Positions 53,055 to 64,000 of a stretch of 64,000 nt of DNA are shown here, one piece after another. Source of the stretch: Haberlea rhodopensis (lineage: Eukaryota; Streptophyta; Magnoliopsida; Lamiales; Gesneriaceae); contig CAJQUN010000009.1 of assembly GCA_907163345.1 (NCBI GenBank), forward strand, positions 6,386,001-6,450,000, in the 5' to 3' direction. The notes under the pieces are model-generated. The model saw only the letters and a program-made list of their open reading frames with translations. It searched no databases and had not been told where the DNA came from. Both the position numbers and the translations under genes were made by a program. The first letter of the stretch is position 1. Every line of letters begins with the position of its first letter.

Positions 53055-54568
53055 TTTTGTTTAAAAAATTATAGTGTAGTAGTTGGCAGCTGTTCAGCCA
53101 TCTGTATCCAGTAAGTGATTCATTTAGTTGCCAAACATCAAATGAATCTGATGCATTTTATGTTTTTGTTCTTTTTGGTCTTCTCAGTGGTGCAACAATC
53201 GGAGTGTTCAATGTTTGAGAAGCCCCATAAGGATGAGCCAGAGCATATGACTGTGGCTCACGCATTGCAGAAGTACCTCATAATGGCAGGATTGGAAAAA
53301 AAATGTTTTCCAATGAAATTTCAAGCTCTAAATACTAGACCATCTAGTACACTGCTGGCAGTCTCCAGCTACGACCTCCAAAAAATTCTTCCATTGATAT
53401 GCTCAAAAACAGCTCCTCGCAGTACACCTGTTACAACTGTCAGCAATAGTGCTGTGTTCCATAAGATATGTAAGACAACGCAAAGCCAACCTGCAGCTAC
53501 ACTTGCAAATGGGAGCCTCTCATCATTGATTGACAACCAAATACCCACATCCCATAAGTTTTCATCCAGCAGGAGCTGCTCCATAAATTCCGGTTCAGCG
53601 TTGTATCCCACACGAAAGAATTGCACCACCAGTGACAATACGAAATGCAATTCCAGTTTTCTCTGCTCCGCCACTCCCTTCTACCCGGTCTTCACTTGGG
53701 GCAAGGCCCAGTGTATTGGGTGTGGCACCCCCGTACGAATGAGACAAGCTGTTCCGGTATCTGCTGCTTCTCCTCTTCAGATGGATGAGCTACCCAATAT
53801 ACACCATGTTGAGACTTGTACCACATTTGGAAACTACAAGCTTGGTGACTTCTTTATAACATACATATGCCACTCCACTTATTGCCAATTGGTTTGGAGT
53901 TGGAACCTCATGTATTCTTAACATTAACATGGTAGCAGTCCAGGTTTCAATCATGTATAAGAGCCGGTTTGCTCACCGTTACCTGCATTATCAGTCCATG
54001 TGTTTGACTTATATAATGTGTGAGGGGGCATGTTGAGACTTGAGACTTGAGACTTTTCCCACATCGGGAAACTACAAGACATGAGATACTCCACTCATTG
54101 TCAATTAGTTTTGAGTTGGAACCCCAAGGAGCGTACAAGCTTTGTGAGCTCCATATAAGATACATGGACTACTCCACTCAAAACTAATTGGCAATGAGTT
54201 GGAATCACATGTATTATTAACACACCCAACTGGTTAAAGTAGAGAAGCCACGATTTTCCAGAACAGCTCGAGTAGAGCAGCCACCACTTTCTAGAGCTGC
54301 TTCAGGTGGGCTAGGGGAGCCTCCATTCTTCAAGCTTCCTCCCCTAGTTCGAGTCGAGGAACCTCGTGCTCCGAAGTTATTACCTGTCCGTTTGGCACCA
54401 TTTTCTGAGGTTCCAACGCTACAAGTTGAGCCATCGTCATTCAAAGTCCCAAGAGTTCAAGTGCAGTCGCAGGTTTCTAGCTCAATTAGTTCTTCAACCA
54501 GTAAAACTGCACCTATAAATGAGACTAGTATATCAGTTCAAGTCATGCTGCAGGAGTCAGTAAAGTAG
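53055..54568 (+). pseudogene. Host gene terminal exon(s) interrupted by a TRIM element
   Basis: Left part: a donor-like cca/gtaagtg at 53109 and an acceptor ttctcag at 53186 bracket a short intron; the exon then reads VQQSECSMFEKPHKDEPEHMTVAHALQ...MAG, Ser/Thr-rich sequence and VRMRQAVPVSAASPLQMDELPNIH to 53806. Right part: 54233-54568 is open for 111 codons (VKVEKPRFSRTARVEQPPLS...QVMLQESVK) with V-E-x-P spaced repeats and a stop. A TRIM (53807-54222) lies between. Frames on the two sides differ by one base after removing the element and one TSD. Upstream exons are missing: the copia remnant ends just before. I do not recognise the protein. An opposite-strand frame at 53369-53674 is a shadow. 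Confidence 0.6.
53807..54222 (+). mobile_element. TRIM (miniature LTR retrotransposon)
   Basis: Terminal repeats begin tgttgagactt: 53807-53923 (117 bp, ending gtattcttaaca) and 54031-54222 (192 bp, ending gtattattaaca). Shared parts include cactccact.attg.caatt and gagttggaac. The second carries cccacatcggg, typical of plant TRIM-like repeats. After the first comes a tggtagcagtcc tRNA-primer-like site, and before the second a tgagggggca polypurine tract. Flanks cacca (53802-53806) and caccc (54223-54227) are a near-perfect 5-bp TSD. No coding capacity. Confidence 0.75.
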
Positions 54569-54949
54569 ATATTAAAACCTTAAAAGAGCTGCAGATATGA
54601 TGGAAAATATGGTTTGAAACGTCAGAATCTCCGGTGGCTTCATTGAATATGAGTTATGTAGGTGTTCGTTTTTTCTTTCTTTTTGGGTTTATTTATTTGT
54701 GGTCCTTGTTTTGGGGAGAATTCGACCAAGATTTAAACTTTATCAATAGTTCCTGAGCAGGTTCAACTCCTCAGAAGCCATAAAATTGTTTTTCTATGCT
54801 TTTAACACCTGAGCTTCTACGAATTTAACTGTGATGTGTGTGCGCCTGAGCTTGTCAATATGGACAGTAAGTTGGTGCATTATGAGTATGCGTAAGTGAC
54901 CTTTGTCGATGCAATGCGGTTGGAGAAGGTAAGCGTATGTGTATCTGTG
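54569..54949. other. Flank of the host exon remnant, no gene seen
   Basis: Possible 3' UTR of the broken gene up to about 54760; otherwise featureless. Confidence 0.4.
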
Positions 54950-55245
54950 AAGGTTTGAAATCCACACAATTGTGGTGGAGATTTGATTTGAATATATACA
55001 AGAACAATTACAAGTAAGCTACAACAAATCTCCTGATTTAGTAAATCAAATCAAATAATGCCCAACTAAATAAAAGATATGTACAAAGCAACAAATCAGG
55101 ATTTAGAATAATCCTTTACACCCCTAGCAAGCAAAGTGTGGGATTAGAACCTCCACGAAGCTTGGACCGGAAGAAACTGATGAGTGGCCGAGAAAGACTT
55201 TTCATGAAGACGTCGGCCGCCTGGAGATTGGAAGGATTAAAACAA
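54950..55245 (-). pseudogene. Copia tail: RNase H end and LTR fragment
   Basis: On the minus strand, 55245 to about 55130 reads LQAADVFMKSLSRPLISFFRSKLRGG, matching the C-terminal tail of copia RNase H (…ADIFTKAL…F…LR…KLG). It is followed by gctaggggtg (a polypurine-like tract) and an LTR-like tgtaaaggattattc. The rest is lost. Short and decayed. Confidence 0.5.
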
Positions 55246-55249
55246 ATCA

Positions 55250-55831
55250 AATATAACAGAGAAGATAAATTATATTTATATATTTATTTAAAAAAATTGT
55301 TTTAATTAAGTAATTATAGATTAAAAGTAATTTAGTCAATGGTTCTTATAGAAAAAAAAAACGCTTTTTTTTTTTATATTTTGTGTTCTTTAATAATCCA
55401 AATTAGTAGATAGAACTTTTGTGATAAAAAATTATTTCATACATTTTTGTATGGAACTTTTTTAAGAGGTCGACTATTTTACATTTTAAAAAGTAAAATA
55501 AAAATTTTGTATCTATGAATTTATTTGATCGTCACAACAAAAACTTCATTATCGTTCTTTAAAAATATCTCAAACGCTTATAATATATTATTTCTTTTTT
55601 TTTTATAATATATTATTTCTAAGGATATAGATTATAGTATGCTTTTTTTTTCCTTTTTAATTTTCTATCTTCACCTTGAAACAAGCAATAATCTCAGGAT
55701 CCAATCACAAAAGCAGAGCAAAATCCCATATTCTTGCCGTCCGAGAATCTCGGAGTGACACTGTTTCTTTTATTAATTCTCGCTCCACCTCCACCTTCAA
55801 GGGAGAGTGGAGGGGTTGAAATCGTTGAGAA
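55250..55831 (+). other. Upstream region of the acetyltransferase gene
   Basis: AT-rich DNA turning to a C/T-rich leader (ctcgctccacctccaccttc) just before ATG 55832. No clear TATA seen; ttatagtatgct near 55631 is weak. Confidence 0.4.
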
Positions 55832-58800
55832 ATGCAGTGCGTTTCTTGTGCAACGCTTGTAAATAGCTGCAGCCGTAGGTTTAGTCTATTTCTCAATTCC
55901 AAGAATCCGAAGCGTCAGCCCTTTTCTTCGATTTCCAAGATTTCTGGTTACGGAATTCCCACCTCTGGTTTCTCTTCTTTGCGTCCCTTAACATCAGGTA
56001 TGGAAAACAATCAGTTTTATTTCTTGTTTTTGGTCATTATGTAGGGTCAACTAAGGTCCAAGAATTGCTAGGGAAAACGGAGAATATTAGTAAGGATAGT
56101 AGAGTTTAGTGCTGCAGTTATTGTTTTCCAATTCAAACAAGATTCAAGCTTTTATCTAGTTAAGTCGAGCAGTTACTTGTATAACTCTATACAAGTGTTT
56201 TAGGATAAGCGTCAAAATTTATGTCTCGGAAATATATGTATACCTCGGAGTTATCTGCCTAATCTGATGACAACGAGTGGAGTGAGGACTAATAGAATTG
56301 AGCCTTTCCCTTTTCTAAGATTTGTGTTTGGGGTAAAATGCTAAGCATGGTTGGCCGTCGCGGAGGCTAGTCTTCTGGTTCCAATAACATTTCACGGAAC
56401 AATCACGTCTCAGGATTTCTTAAAAAATTCAAAAGAAATTTCTTTGGAGGAGATATGCATGTGGCATCACCTGCTTCAGTTAAGCATTAACTAGGACCGA
56501 ATTTCTGTTGACTATGTCTATGTATGGTGATACTAGCCGGTTAATGAAAAACTATATTAGGATATGTACGCCCACAGCTGTCCAATGTACTGAGTTGAAT
56601 CGGATATTCAAGATTTGTTACGCATGATTTGAAAATCACACATTCAATTGAGCATAGTGGGAGACCAAACATTGTTTAGAAATTTGTTTACAATGTTTCA
56701 TATGGGAAACATCTGTGGTGTGTGACTGCACTCGAGCGCATGACACAGAAACTGGATGATGGATGAGTTTGGTCTAAGTGGCATTTATTGTTTGGGATAG
56801 TTTTACGTATTTCTTGGTACTGGCATTCTTGTTTCATGCTGCAGCTAATGATTGATTTTCTTGTTCTAAGATAAGATGCCTTTTTTTAAACTAAGAGTTG
56901 ACACACTGCGACTTTTGGCTTATGTCCTTGGAAATTAATGAGGACTTGTAATTAAGCTGAAGGAAAGGAAGCTTGGAGGCAAAGCTAGAGGTAGAAAGAA
57001 TCTGGATTTTGTTTGTTAACATGCAACGATTTGTTCAGTTATCGACCGAAGAATCATGAAGCAAAGTTTTGAGATAAATAGTTCATTCTGAGAGTGAGAG
57101 ATTTAAATTCAAAGTTTGATTAAATTTTTCGTGATTGTGTTAGGATGCTTTTTTAAAATTATTTCCCTCTTGGAGAAGGAATATCACTAATCTTTGAGTT
57201 CTTACAGTCTTAATATATGTGTACTTAGTCCTAAGTGCAGATAGTGAATTTCTTTAAAGCATGAAAAAGAAAAGAAAGAACAATATAGGATTCAATCAAA
57301 TTCTTGGTGCCTCCAACCAGATTGAACATATCCATTATTTTTCTGGTCAAGATGGGACCTTTCCAAATAGTGCATATTAATGAAGGTGTACTACCTGAAA
57401 ATGCATGAAGAGATGTGGTCATGTGTATACAAATGATTGCAAATTTGAACACCTTGGGTAGTTGTTAACAAAGTGTCCCAAGATTCAGAGCTACGTATGC
57501 AGTTACATGTGGCATTGATGATAAAAAGAATATGAGAAGCAATCTGTATGCAGGTTGTGTGGCCAACTTGATAGATCAGTGGCAAATCTATTGGTTCTCC
57601 ATGGCATTGATTTTGGGTTCAAGTCGCATCGAGAACACTAGTGTGATTTTTTATATAAAAAAAAAAACTATTGCCCCAACTTGTTATTTTGATTTACAAT
57701 GTTCCTTGAAGATTATTTTCTTATTCTGCCAAAGGAAAGCGATGTTTGATAAAAGGCGGATATATTTGAGTGAGAGTTTAATAAAATCAGATAAACAAGT
57801 GATGTTGCAGGTAAAAGATCAGACGGTTGTAAATTTTGTCTTGATTGGTGGGACTTTGAGATGGGGAATTGAACATAAATCTTGTGGTTTGCTCCATGAC
57901 ACAATGCCAAAGGCTGCAGCAATCCCAATCCCAAAATTAGTTGCTGTTGCCAGCCACTTTTTCTAATTGGTGAGTGGATTTTGGGCAAACTATCCAAAAT
58001 TAAATCAGATAAACAAGTGATGTTGCAGGTAAAAGATCAAACGGTTGTAAATTTTGTCTTGATTGGTGGGACTTTGAGATGGGGAATTGAACATAAATCT
58101 TGTGGTTTGCTCCATGACACAATGCCAAAGGCTGCAGCAATCCCAATCCCAAAATTAGTTGCTGTTGCCAGCCACTTTTTCTAATTGGTGAGTGGATTTT
58201 GGGCAAACTATCCAAAATTTAAGCATAGCCTTATTATGTTAGAGATCTGAGTCGGTTTTTGGAAGCCTAATTTCAGACCAGTTTCATTCGGGAGCACTTT
58301 AGTTTAACCATAAATAGGATTTATTGGCCCCATCATCAACAACAACAACTACTGTTAAGCTTTTAATCTCAATAGATTGGGTAGGCTATATTACCTATTG
58401 AAGGAATCAAGTCTAGTCACGCACATGCGTCAATCTTCTCCAAAAGCTTCTTTTGGTCAGCATATCATCGTTAATCCATTTGAACTCCACATCTTTATAT
58501 ATATTGCCTTGTTTTCTATCATCAACCGATATTGTCAAATATTCGAATGTTCACTGGACACGTAAACTACATAATAACTTGTATTTGTGTTAAAAGACGA
58601 TCTTGAAAATAAACTTCCAAAAGCAGGCTCAGAAAAAGTGTTCTTTTTATAGGGACTTGTATGGCAAGTCAAGTGGCAGAATTATTCCCAACGACGTCTC
58701 CTGAGGTTGTCGTCCGTGAAGCGAGGATAGATGACTGCTGGGAAGTAGCTGAGACACACTGCAGTTCTTTCTTTCCGACATATACTTTCCCTCTGGATTT

Positions 58801-59917
58801 AGCATTGAGAATTAACCGGCTCATTGGAATGCTCTTTGGATTCTCAGCACCAAATGGCTGCAAAAGGACTTTTCTGGTTGCCGTAATTGGTAGTTCCGGT
58901 GAAGATTCGTTTTTCTTAGGCAATGGAGATTTTAAAATCGGAGTATTTGAGGGAAAGTTTAGTCTAAATAAAGGATATGTAGCCGGGATTCTGACCGTGG
59001 ATACAGTTGCAGATTTTCTTCCAAGAAAAGGACCTCTTCGACAAAGAAGGTAACTTAGACACTTATTTTCTTCCTCTTTTCTAGTTATTTTTGTGCTGAA
59101 GTAGGCTGAGCCAGTAATAATGGAGAAAACAGACGTTTCGAGATAAAAAAAACTGTTGCCTTAAGCTAGACGATGGTGGCAATTAACTCTTGTCAATAGC
59201 CAGCCTTGAATTTCAAAACTAGGTCCAAAGTTGTGCTTTCTTGCTATCCTCGGCTCATAAGATGGGGTTTGGTATTTTTTATAGTGGTGATTATTTGACT
59301 ATTCACCGTTGAAAATCTTGCATACAACAAGACATAACTCTGCTATATAGTCGAAAATGCCAAGGAAGTTTCTTGACTTTGAGAAATCCCATATATTAAT
59401 GAAGGTTTTATTACAATGTATGATCGAAGTTTGTGCAGTAATGGATGAACCTTTACGGACTTTGGGCTTCCCCCTTCAAACAACAAAAATTAATTTGTAC
59501 TAAATCTTGCTAAAAATTCGAAGGCGATCCGATGAATTCCACTTGGTCACTCTTCTTTCCGGCTCAGCCCCCTCCCTTAAATTCCTGGATTCGGCCCTAT
59601 AGGTAAACATATGTTGAAGTGAAGCATGTTGTATTTGTGTGGACAGGACGGGAATTGCGTACATATCAAATGTTGCTGTTCGAGATAAACACCGCAGAAA
59701 GGGAATAGCGAAGAGGCTAATCGCGAAAGCAGAGGCAGAAGCTAAAAGTTGGGGATGTCGTTCCATAGCTTTACACTGCGATCTTAACAACCGTGCAGCA
59801 ACCGCATTGTATGTAAGCCATGGATATAAATCCATTAAAGTGCCTGAAGGAGCAAATTGGCCTTACCCAAAAGCATCACAAGAGGTGAGGTATGGTTTCA
59901 TGATGAAACTTCTTTAG
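55832..59917 (+). CDS. GNAT-family N-acetyltransferase, probably plastid-targeted
   Basis: Three exons: 55832-55997, 58653-59049, 59647-59917 (166 + 397 + 271 nt = 277 residues plus stop), GT/AG introns at both junctions, frame continuous. Exon 1 encodes a Ser/Arg-rich transit-peptide-like start (MQCVSCATLVNSCSRRFSLF, no acidic residues). Exon 2 carries VVVREARIDDCWEVAETHCSSFFP and VAGILTVDTVADFLPRKG. Exon 3 holds the acetyl-CoA fold: YISNVAVRDKHRRKGIAKRL (motif A, R-x-x-G-x-A type at about residues 204-209), then NNRAATALYVSHGYK (motif B) and a closing strand. Family enzymes acetylate amines or protein lysines/N-termini using acetyl-CoA; plant plastid GNATs have dual lysine/N-terminal activity. 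I do not assign a paralogue. The 2.65 kb intron 1 contains a 218 bp tandem duplication. Convergent with the GATA gene. Confidence 0.9.
57784..58219 (+). repeat. 218-bp direct tandem duplication in intron 1 of the acetyltransferase gene
   Basis: aaatcagataaacaagtgatg at 57784 recurs at 58002; the two 218 bp units differ by very few bases (agacgg versus aaacgg). It probably arose recently by unequal exchange or slippage. Short open frames in each unit on both strands follow the repeat and are not genes. Confidence 0.9.
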
Positions 59918-60193
59918 CTGAGCATTTCTCAGATTGTTTCGAAAAATATGTCATTAATTGTTTATAAAATATGAAAAAGAAGGAAGTGTAAAGATAAATG
60001 TATATGTAATATTAAACAAAATGTTGATTATCATCAATATTCTATTATTCTTGCTGTGATATTTCATATTTCATTCAATTATTGGTGTCTGATCAAAAAA
60101 CCAAATTTTTTTTTTGAAAAAAGAATATTATAAAAACTGGAGAAAGAACAAAAGAAAGTGATCCGTTAATCATACCAATTTATAAATTTGAAA
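59918..60193. other. 3' flank between convergent genes
   Basis: AT-rich, with a probable polyadenylation region of the acetyltransferase gene. Nothing else seen. Confidence 0.4.
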
Positions 60194-60412
60194 TTAAAGA
60201 ATAACTGACATGACAACAATTTGTCCGAATATAGACGAAAACAAAGATGGTGAAGTACAATGACAAGTGGATGGGCAGCCAATATCCATCGAAGCCCCGC
60301 CCGAACAACTAACCAAACATTTGAATGTTAGAGCCTTCATTACTGTTGGTGGGCAAGATGTGCTCGCGAAAAATGCATGTTTGCAAATATCATGTATATT
60401 AAAACATGTCAT
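60194..60412 (-). CDS. Possible small cysteine-rich ORF (hypothetical)
   Basis: 72 codons on the minus strand: MTCFNIHDICKHAFFASTSC..., with cysteines at 3, 10, 20, 32, 36, 46, 50 and 52 (…C-x11-C-x3-C-x9-C-x3-C-x-C). The Cx3C-x9-C...CxC order recalls defensin-like peptides, which usually encode the mature part on a second exon. No signal peptide precedes in this frame; a ttggacgcatag acceptor-like site occurs just upstream but I could not find a first exon. It may be a decayed second exon or chance. Confidence 0.3.
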   Translation of the reverse strand: MTCFNIHDICKHAFFASTSCPPTVMKALTFKCLVSCSGGASMDIGCPSTCHCTSPSLFSSIFGQIVVMSVIL

Positions 60413-60643
60413 TCGACTACTATGCGTCCAATAATGTAATAATAAATCAAACTCACCACCATTAGAAAATCCCTACAACAAATCAACTGCAAAAAGACTT
60501 TCCATGAAGTAGAGAGAAGCTACTTAGGACGGGAAAAGCTATTATCTTCAAGGACCTAAAACAAAATTCGACTTCAGCCCTAGTCCTAACTTTCTTTTGT
60601 CTAAATTCCCTAGATTCTTTCTTCTCGATCATTTGTTCAAGCT

Positions 60644-62416
60644 TCATGCACCGGGTTTAACCTCTTTTATATAGCTTCCATCCCAGCACAAACTACTGCA
60701 CAATGAACGACGACACGGAAAAATAGCATAACCAAGTAAGTCATTCTTTGATTGAATTTGGTCACACCTACTTGAGTGAGGTGCTGGGTAGTTATTCAGC
60801 CTTTGATGTTTTCCCATGCTTTCAAGGCCACCTTTGTTTCTCATCTCAATGACTTTCTTGTGGGAGTTGGAGTGCAGAGCTGGAACAAAAGTCGGACTGG
60901 CAGCTGGACGGTATTCGGGGAACAGTCGACCAGACTTGTAGCGGACGCCGCATGCGTTGCATAGAGTCTTCGGGCCCATTGGGCCAGCTCTCCATTGAGG
61001 AGTCTTTGTTATCTCGCAGTGCAGACATTTCTGAACGGATTGTGTAAATGTGTTCTGATGTGTAGATTCCATCGGATCCACTGGTAAAGATGATTTTATT
61101 TTCCTTTCCTTCTTATATTCGGATCCATCCAGTTTTAGGGGGGAGAGAGCACAATTCTTGGTTTCTGAATGGAATCTTGGAGGGACAGAAGGTCGAGGGG
61201 CCATGCTGGAGGTTGAGAGGGAGATGAGTTGAATTGGCAATCTGGGATTGAATGTTGTGGGACAGGGGCGCTTGCATCGGGCACGTTGTGGACCTCTGAA
61301 AGGCCTACTCTTCCCAACAGAAGACGAACTACTGCTGCTGCTCTCTAACACTGAGACCGGGCTTGAGGTTTGGAATTGTGTGTGAGAGGGTGATGGCACT
61401 TTGTTAAAGCCAGAGTTATCTTTTACAATGGTCATGCCACTGCCAGAAAATGAATCCTCCACGAACGTCGAAAGCCATTCAAGTTGAATGATATCCTCGT
61501 ACTGAGAGAGAATAACACAAAGCAGAAAAGCAATCAGAACTTATCCAAGATACATAACTTTAATGCATTCGTTGTATCAGGCGAATTCAAACTAGATTAC
61601 CAAGGATAACTTGTGAATTGGATAGACCACCAGACACACACATTTGACTTAAATATTGAAATCCATTGCAGAATTTAAAGCCAAGATACCTCACAAGGTC
61701 ATCATATAATATACTGATCAAAACCAACAGCCAAATAATGAATGCATCTGATCGTCTCATATCAAACATGGTATAAAATCGAACAACTATAGATATCTGT
61801 AACAAACTCCACCTAACCGAGAAATTATAACAATTCACTGAAAGGTTTGAAACTCACAGCAGTTCCTTCTTAAATTTCTTTATCTATCAACAAATAAGTA
61901 TTTAGACAGGTCTCAAAACCACAAAAATGTCACTGACTGAGATGATTTAAAAGATATTATCACCAAAAAAACGCAAAACCACGCGTCTGCTGTTTTAAGA
62001 AATGGTTATAGATGGTAATAATGTAACTCAAATCTTGTAAATCATATAGTGGCAGAAATATCTAAGGTTTGATCATTATGGCTCATAGGCCGCATAGCTA
62101 GGCATCCGCTGCACTCCAACAAAATGAGCGTAAGTTCAATGAAGTGCGAAATGTATGGCAATTGTGAAAAGCAATTTATACTCACCGGAACAGAGAGCTC
62201 TGCAGAAAGGTCAGCTGGCGAATCAGTTTGGCTTAGGTGAAAAAGAGGGTAAGAATCCGGTAATGAATCATCCCACATGCTCGAGATGTCTTGGGAATCA
62301 CCGGAGGTAACTAAGTTATCACTGGCACACTCATTTTCATGAGGAAACTCGATTAAATCATCCATTTGATCGAACAAGTTTCCACAGTCAATCTCATCGA
62401 TGAAATTGGTCCCCAT
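60644..62416 (-). CDS. GATA zinc-finger transcription factor, subfamily A
   Basis: Two coding exons on the minus strand: 62416-62186 (77 codons from MGTNFIDEIDCGNLFDQ) and 61501-60644 (285 codons plus stop), phase-0 intron with gtgag/ctcag borders; total 362 residues. Exon 1 carries the acidic DEIDCGNLFDQMDDLIEFP and ADLSAELSVP; exon 2 begins YEDIIQLEWLSTFVEDSF, both hallmarks of plant class A (subfamily I) GATA factors. The zinc finger CLHCEITKTPQWRAGPMG...CNACG (C-x2-C-x18-C-x2-C, residues about 236-261) is followed by VRYKSGRLFPEYRPAASPTF. A basic KKERK lies before it. It binds GATA motifs in the nucleus; members regulate light, hormone and cell-wall genes. ATG was chosen because an intron acceptor (ttgttcag) lies 21 bp upstream at 62438-62439. 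Confidence 0.93.
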
Positions 62417-62437
62417 CAACTCTAATCTATTCTTACC

Positions 62438-63977
62438 CTGAACAAAAAACAAAATACAATTTAGAAAGAAAATGGAAAATAACGTACTAAATATTTATGC
62501 TTAGAACACAGATAAAACAAATGTTGTACTGTATAAAGGATTAAATGATTTTTGAAATGGGAATGATGCTAGCGTGCACATGGGCTAGAGGGAGCCACAA
62601 GAACTGCCTTTTGCAATGTGGAAACATTACTTGTCAAATGATGCTTGCCAAAAGGGCTAAAAATATATATTCAGAGCATATTTGGATTCTTGTTCGTATT
62701 TACCTAATATGTCACTGAGATTTTGAAAATCTCTGACAATTACAGATGCACAGAAACAATAAGGCAAGAAAAAGAGAATAAATGGTAGTAAATATGAAGT
62801 AAATGTGAAACTAAGGCTTATGTTAGACAGCACCGACGCAAGAAATTTTAACTTCCAGAATTAGGAACAAACCTTGAAGATCTTGGGTTTTTACCTTGAA
62901 GATCTTGGGTTTTTTTATACAAGAACTGGAGAACCCAAAATGCGGTAAGTTTTAATGGTTGCAAAGTTCTTTGACTCGAGTTCCTACTGTACTACACTAA
63001 CTTTCCTGTAAAAGGAGATTTGGTCAGTTTACATTAAGTGCAAAATAGAAAAAACTATATCAACCAATATTCTTCAAAAAATGGAAAATTTCAGAGATTC
63101 AAGTGTAAATATCCCTGAAATATCACAAATATCAAGATAGGTAACAGTCACAGAAGAAAAATATGTAGAAAACATCACATTATAGTGGCTAGATATTGCA
63201 AAGATCTCAACTTTTTCCTCGAATTAACGATAATGAACATCAAGACTTGGACTTTACCATTTTTCTCCAGCAAGATTAAAAAATTACGTAACAAACCAAA
63301 ATCTTACTTTACCATGTTCTCTTTTCATTCTTTTCCCTCAAAGGGGTGAGGAAAACCCAAATGCTAGAAGGGAAAAAGGGCTCCAGTTTCGAAATTTTGG
63401 CTATGAAACCCACAATTCCAAGCAAGAAACAGGGGGAAAAGCAACTTTTTTTGCAATCACGAATTAGAGAAAAGTAAAAATAAAGCAGAGCCAAACCTGT
63501 GCTTAAACCCCACCAAATTTCCCGCCTAAAAAAGCTAAGGAACAACGACCAAGAAATCGGCTGAATTCTTTTCCAGTGGCACAACTTCAAGTATACAAGA
63601 ACTACACACAAACAAGGCTAAACTCTGAAACCCAAATCCAAATTCACAAACCAAAGAATAGAGGCAAGACTAAGCCGAGCCCCTAGTCTATTATTCCTCC
63701 ATTACTCCACACTAAACTTACTCCATTCATTGCAAATGAAGAGAGTGATAGGAGTCTACAATATATGTATACAGTATATATACGAGAAGAGTAAATAGAA
63801 TTGGTTGAGACTAAAAATGGGTTGTGAAGTTTGATTATGAAGAAGAAAATGTGAGCGAAATAGAGGCTAAAAAGAAAAAGGGAATGGTAGGTGAAGTTCT
63901 CGATTCATTACCAGCTGTCTTTTACACTAACCCTTCACTGTCTTGATATTTAAGCCTTCTTCAATACCACCACAACC
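62438..63977 (-). other. Probable 5' leader intron and promoter of the GATA gene
   Basis: No coding potential. The acceptor before the ATG-bearing exon (ttgttcag, minus) implies an upstream non-coding exon. A ttaaatatc sequence on the minus strand near 63945-63953 could be the TATA region, and the leader would lie around 63480-63900. A direct repeat aagatcttgggttttt lies at about 62876-62912. Open frame 63309-63611 is not supported. Confidence 0.4.
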
Positions 63978-64000
63978 CCCCCCCCCCACCCCCACCACCC
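63976..64000. repeat. Poly-C / C-rich tract at the window edge
   Basis: A run of about a dozen C followed by cccaccaccc. Confidence 0.8.

Noticed and set aside
53369..53674. 101-codon minus-strand frame with hydrophobic segment
   Set aside because: Antisense shadow of the host exon, which has splice-like borders and a longer consistent frame.
57532..57966. 144-codon plus-strand frame in the intron
   Set aside because: Contains poly-A-derived lysines and ends inside the duplicated unit; no link to the acetyltransferase exons.
63309..63611. 100-codon minus-strand frame
   Set aside because: Lies in the predicted 5' leader/intron of the GATA gene; composition unlike a protein and no supporting signals.

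Overview
This is a 64 kb window of nuclear DNA from a flowering plant. The evidence is spliced genes with GT/AG introns, plant-type proteins (V-ATPase subunit G, a GNAT acetyltransferase with a transit-peptide-like N-terminus, a subfamily A GATA factor), AT-rich intergenic DNA, and nested plant retrotransposons primed by initiator tRNA-Met. The protein style fits a eudicot. I cannot name the species from sequence alone.

Layout. 1-15 kb has no convincing gene. It is AT-rich intergenic DNA holding old mobile fragments: several copies of one dispersed AT-rich repeat, two adjacent MITEs, a SINE with target-site duplications (TSDs), a hAT-type MITE carrying a tRNA-like module, one LTR with primer-binding site and a separate solo LTR. 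16.7-34 kb is a repeat complex: a 1.69 kb tandem duplication, each copy carrying a large inverted repeat rich in GTGCAC motifs and an (AT)n tract. A nearly intact 9.67 kb Ty1/copia element of SIRE type (gag, pol and an env-like third ORF) lies in the (AT)n tract of the second copy. It is followed by a ~200 bp tandem array split by a 1.4 kb solo LTR, then a diverged solo LTR of the same copia family.

35.5-39.4 kb carries the three-coding-exon gene for V-ATPase subunit G (minus strand) with a hAT MITE in its first coding intron. 39.5-40.9 kb has an inverted-repeat element and a small secreted cysteine-rich peptide gene (plus strand) with its own TATA box. 41.8-47.5 kb holds a second copy of the GTGCAC complex, a minus-strand LTR, a decayed plus-strand Ty3/gypsy gag-protease region and, directly abutting it, a truncated copy of the cysteine-rich peptide gene. 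47.7-55.2 kb is a graveyard with one probable live gene: a serine carboxypeptidase-like fragment, an intronless 234-codon plant gene, a hAT MITE, a minus-strand copia remnant, a host exon split by a TRIM element, and a copia tail.

55.8-62.4 kb is genic: a three-exon GNAT acetyltransferase (plus) converging on a GATA zinc-finger gene (minus), with an 8-cysteine small ORF between them. The rest, to 64 kb, is probably 5' UTR/intron and promoter of the GATA gene.

The most unusual features are the arrays of near-palindromic GATCGCC/GGCGATC motifs in the copia LTRs, the compound GTGCAC inverted-repeat/tandem-repeat element (no family I recognise), the peptide-gene fragment joined to a gypsy protease, and the tRNA-like module inside a MITE.
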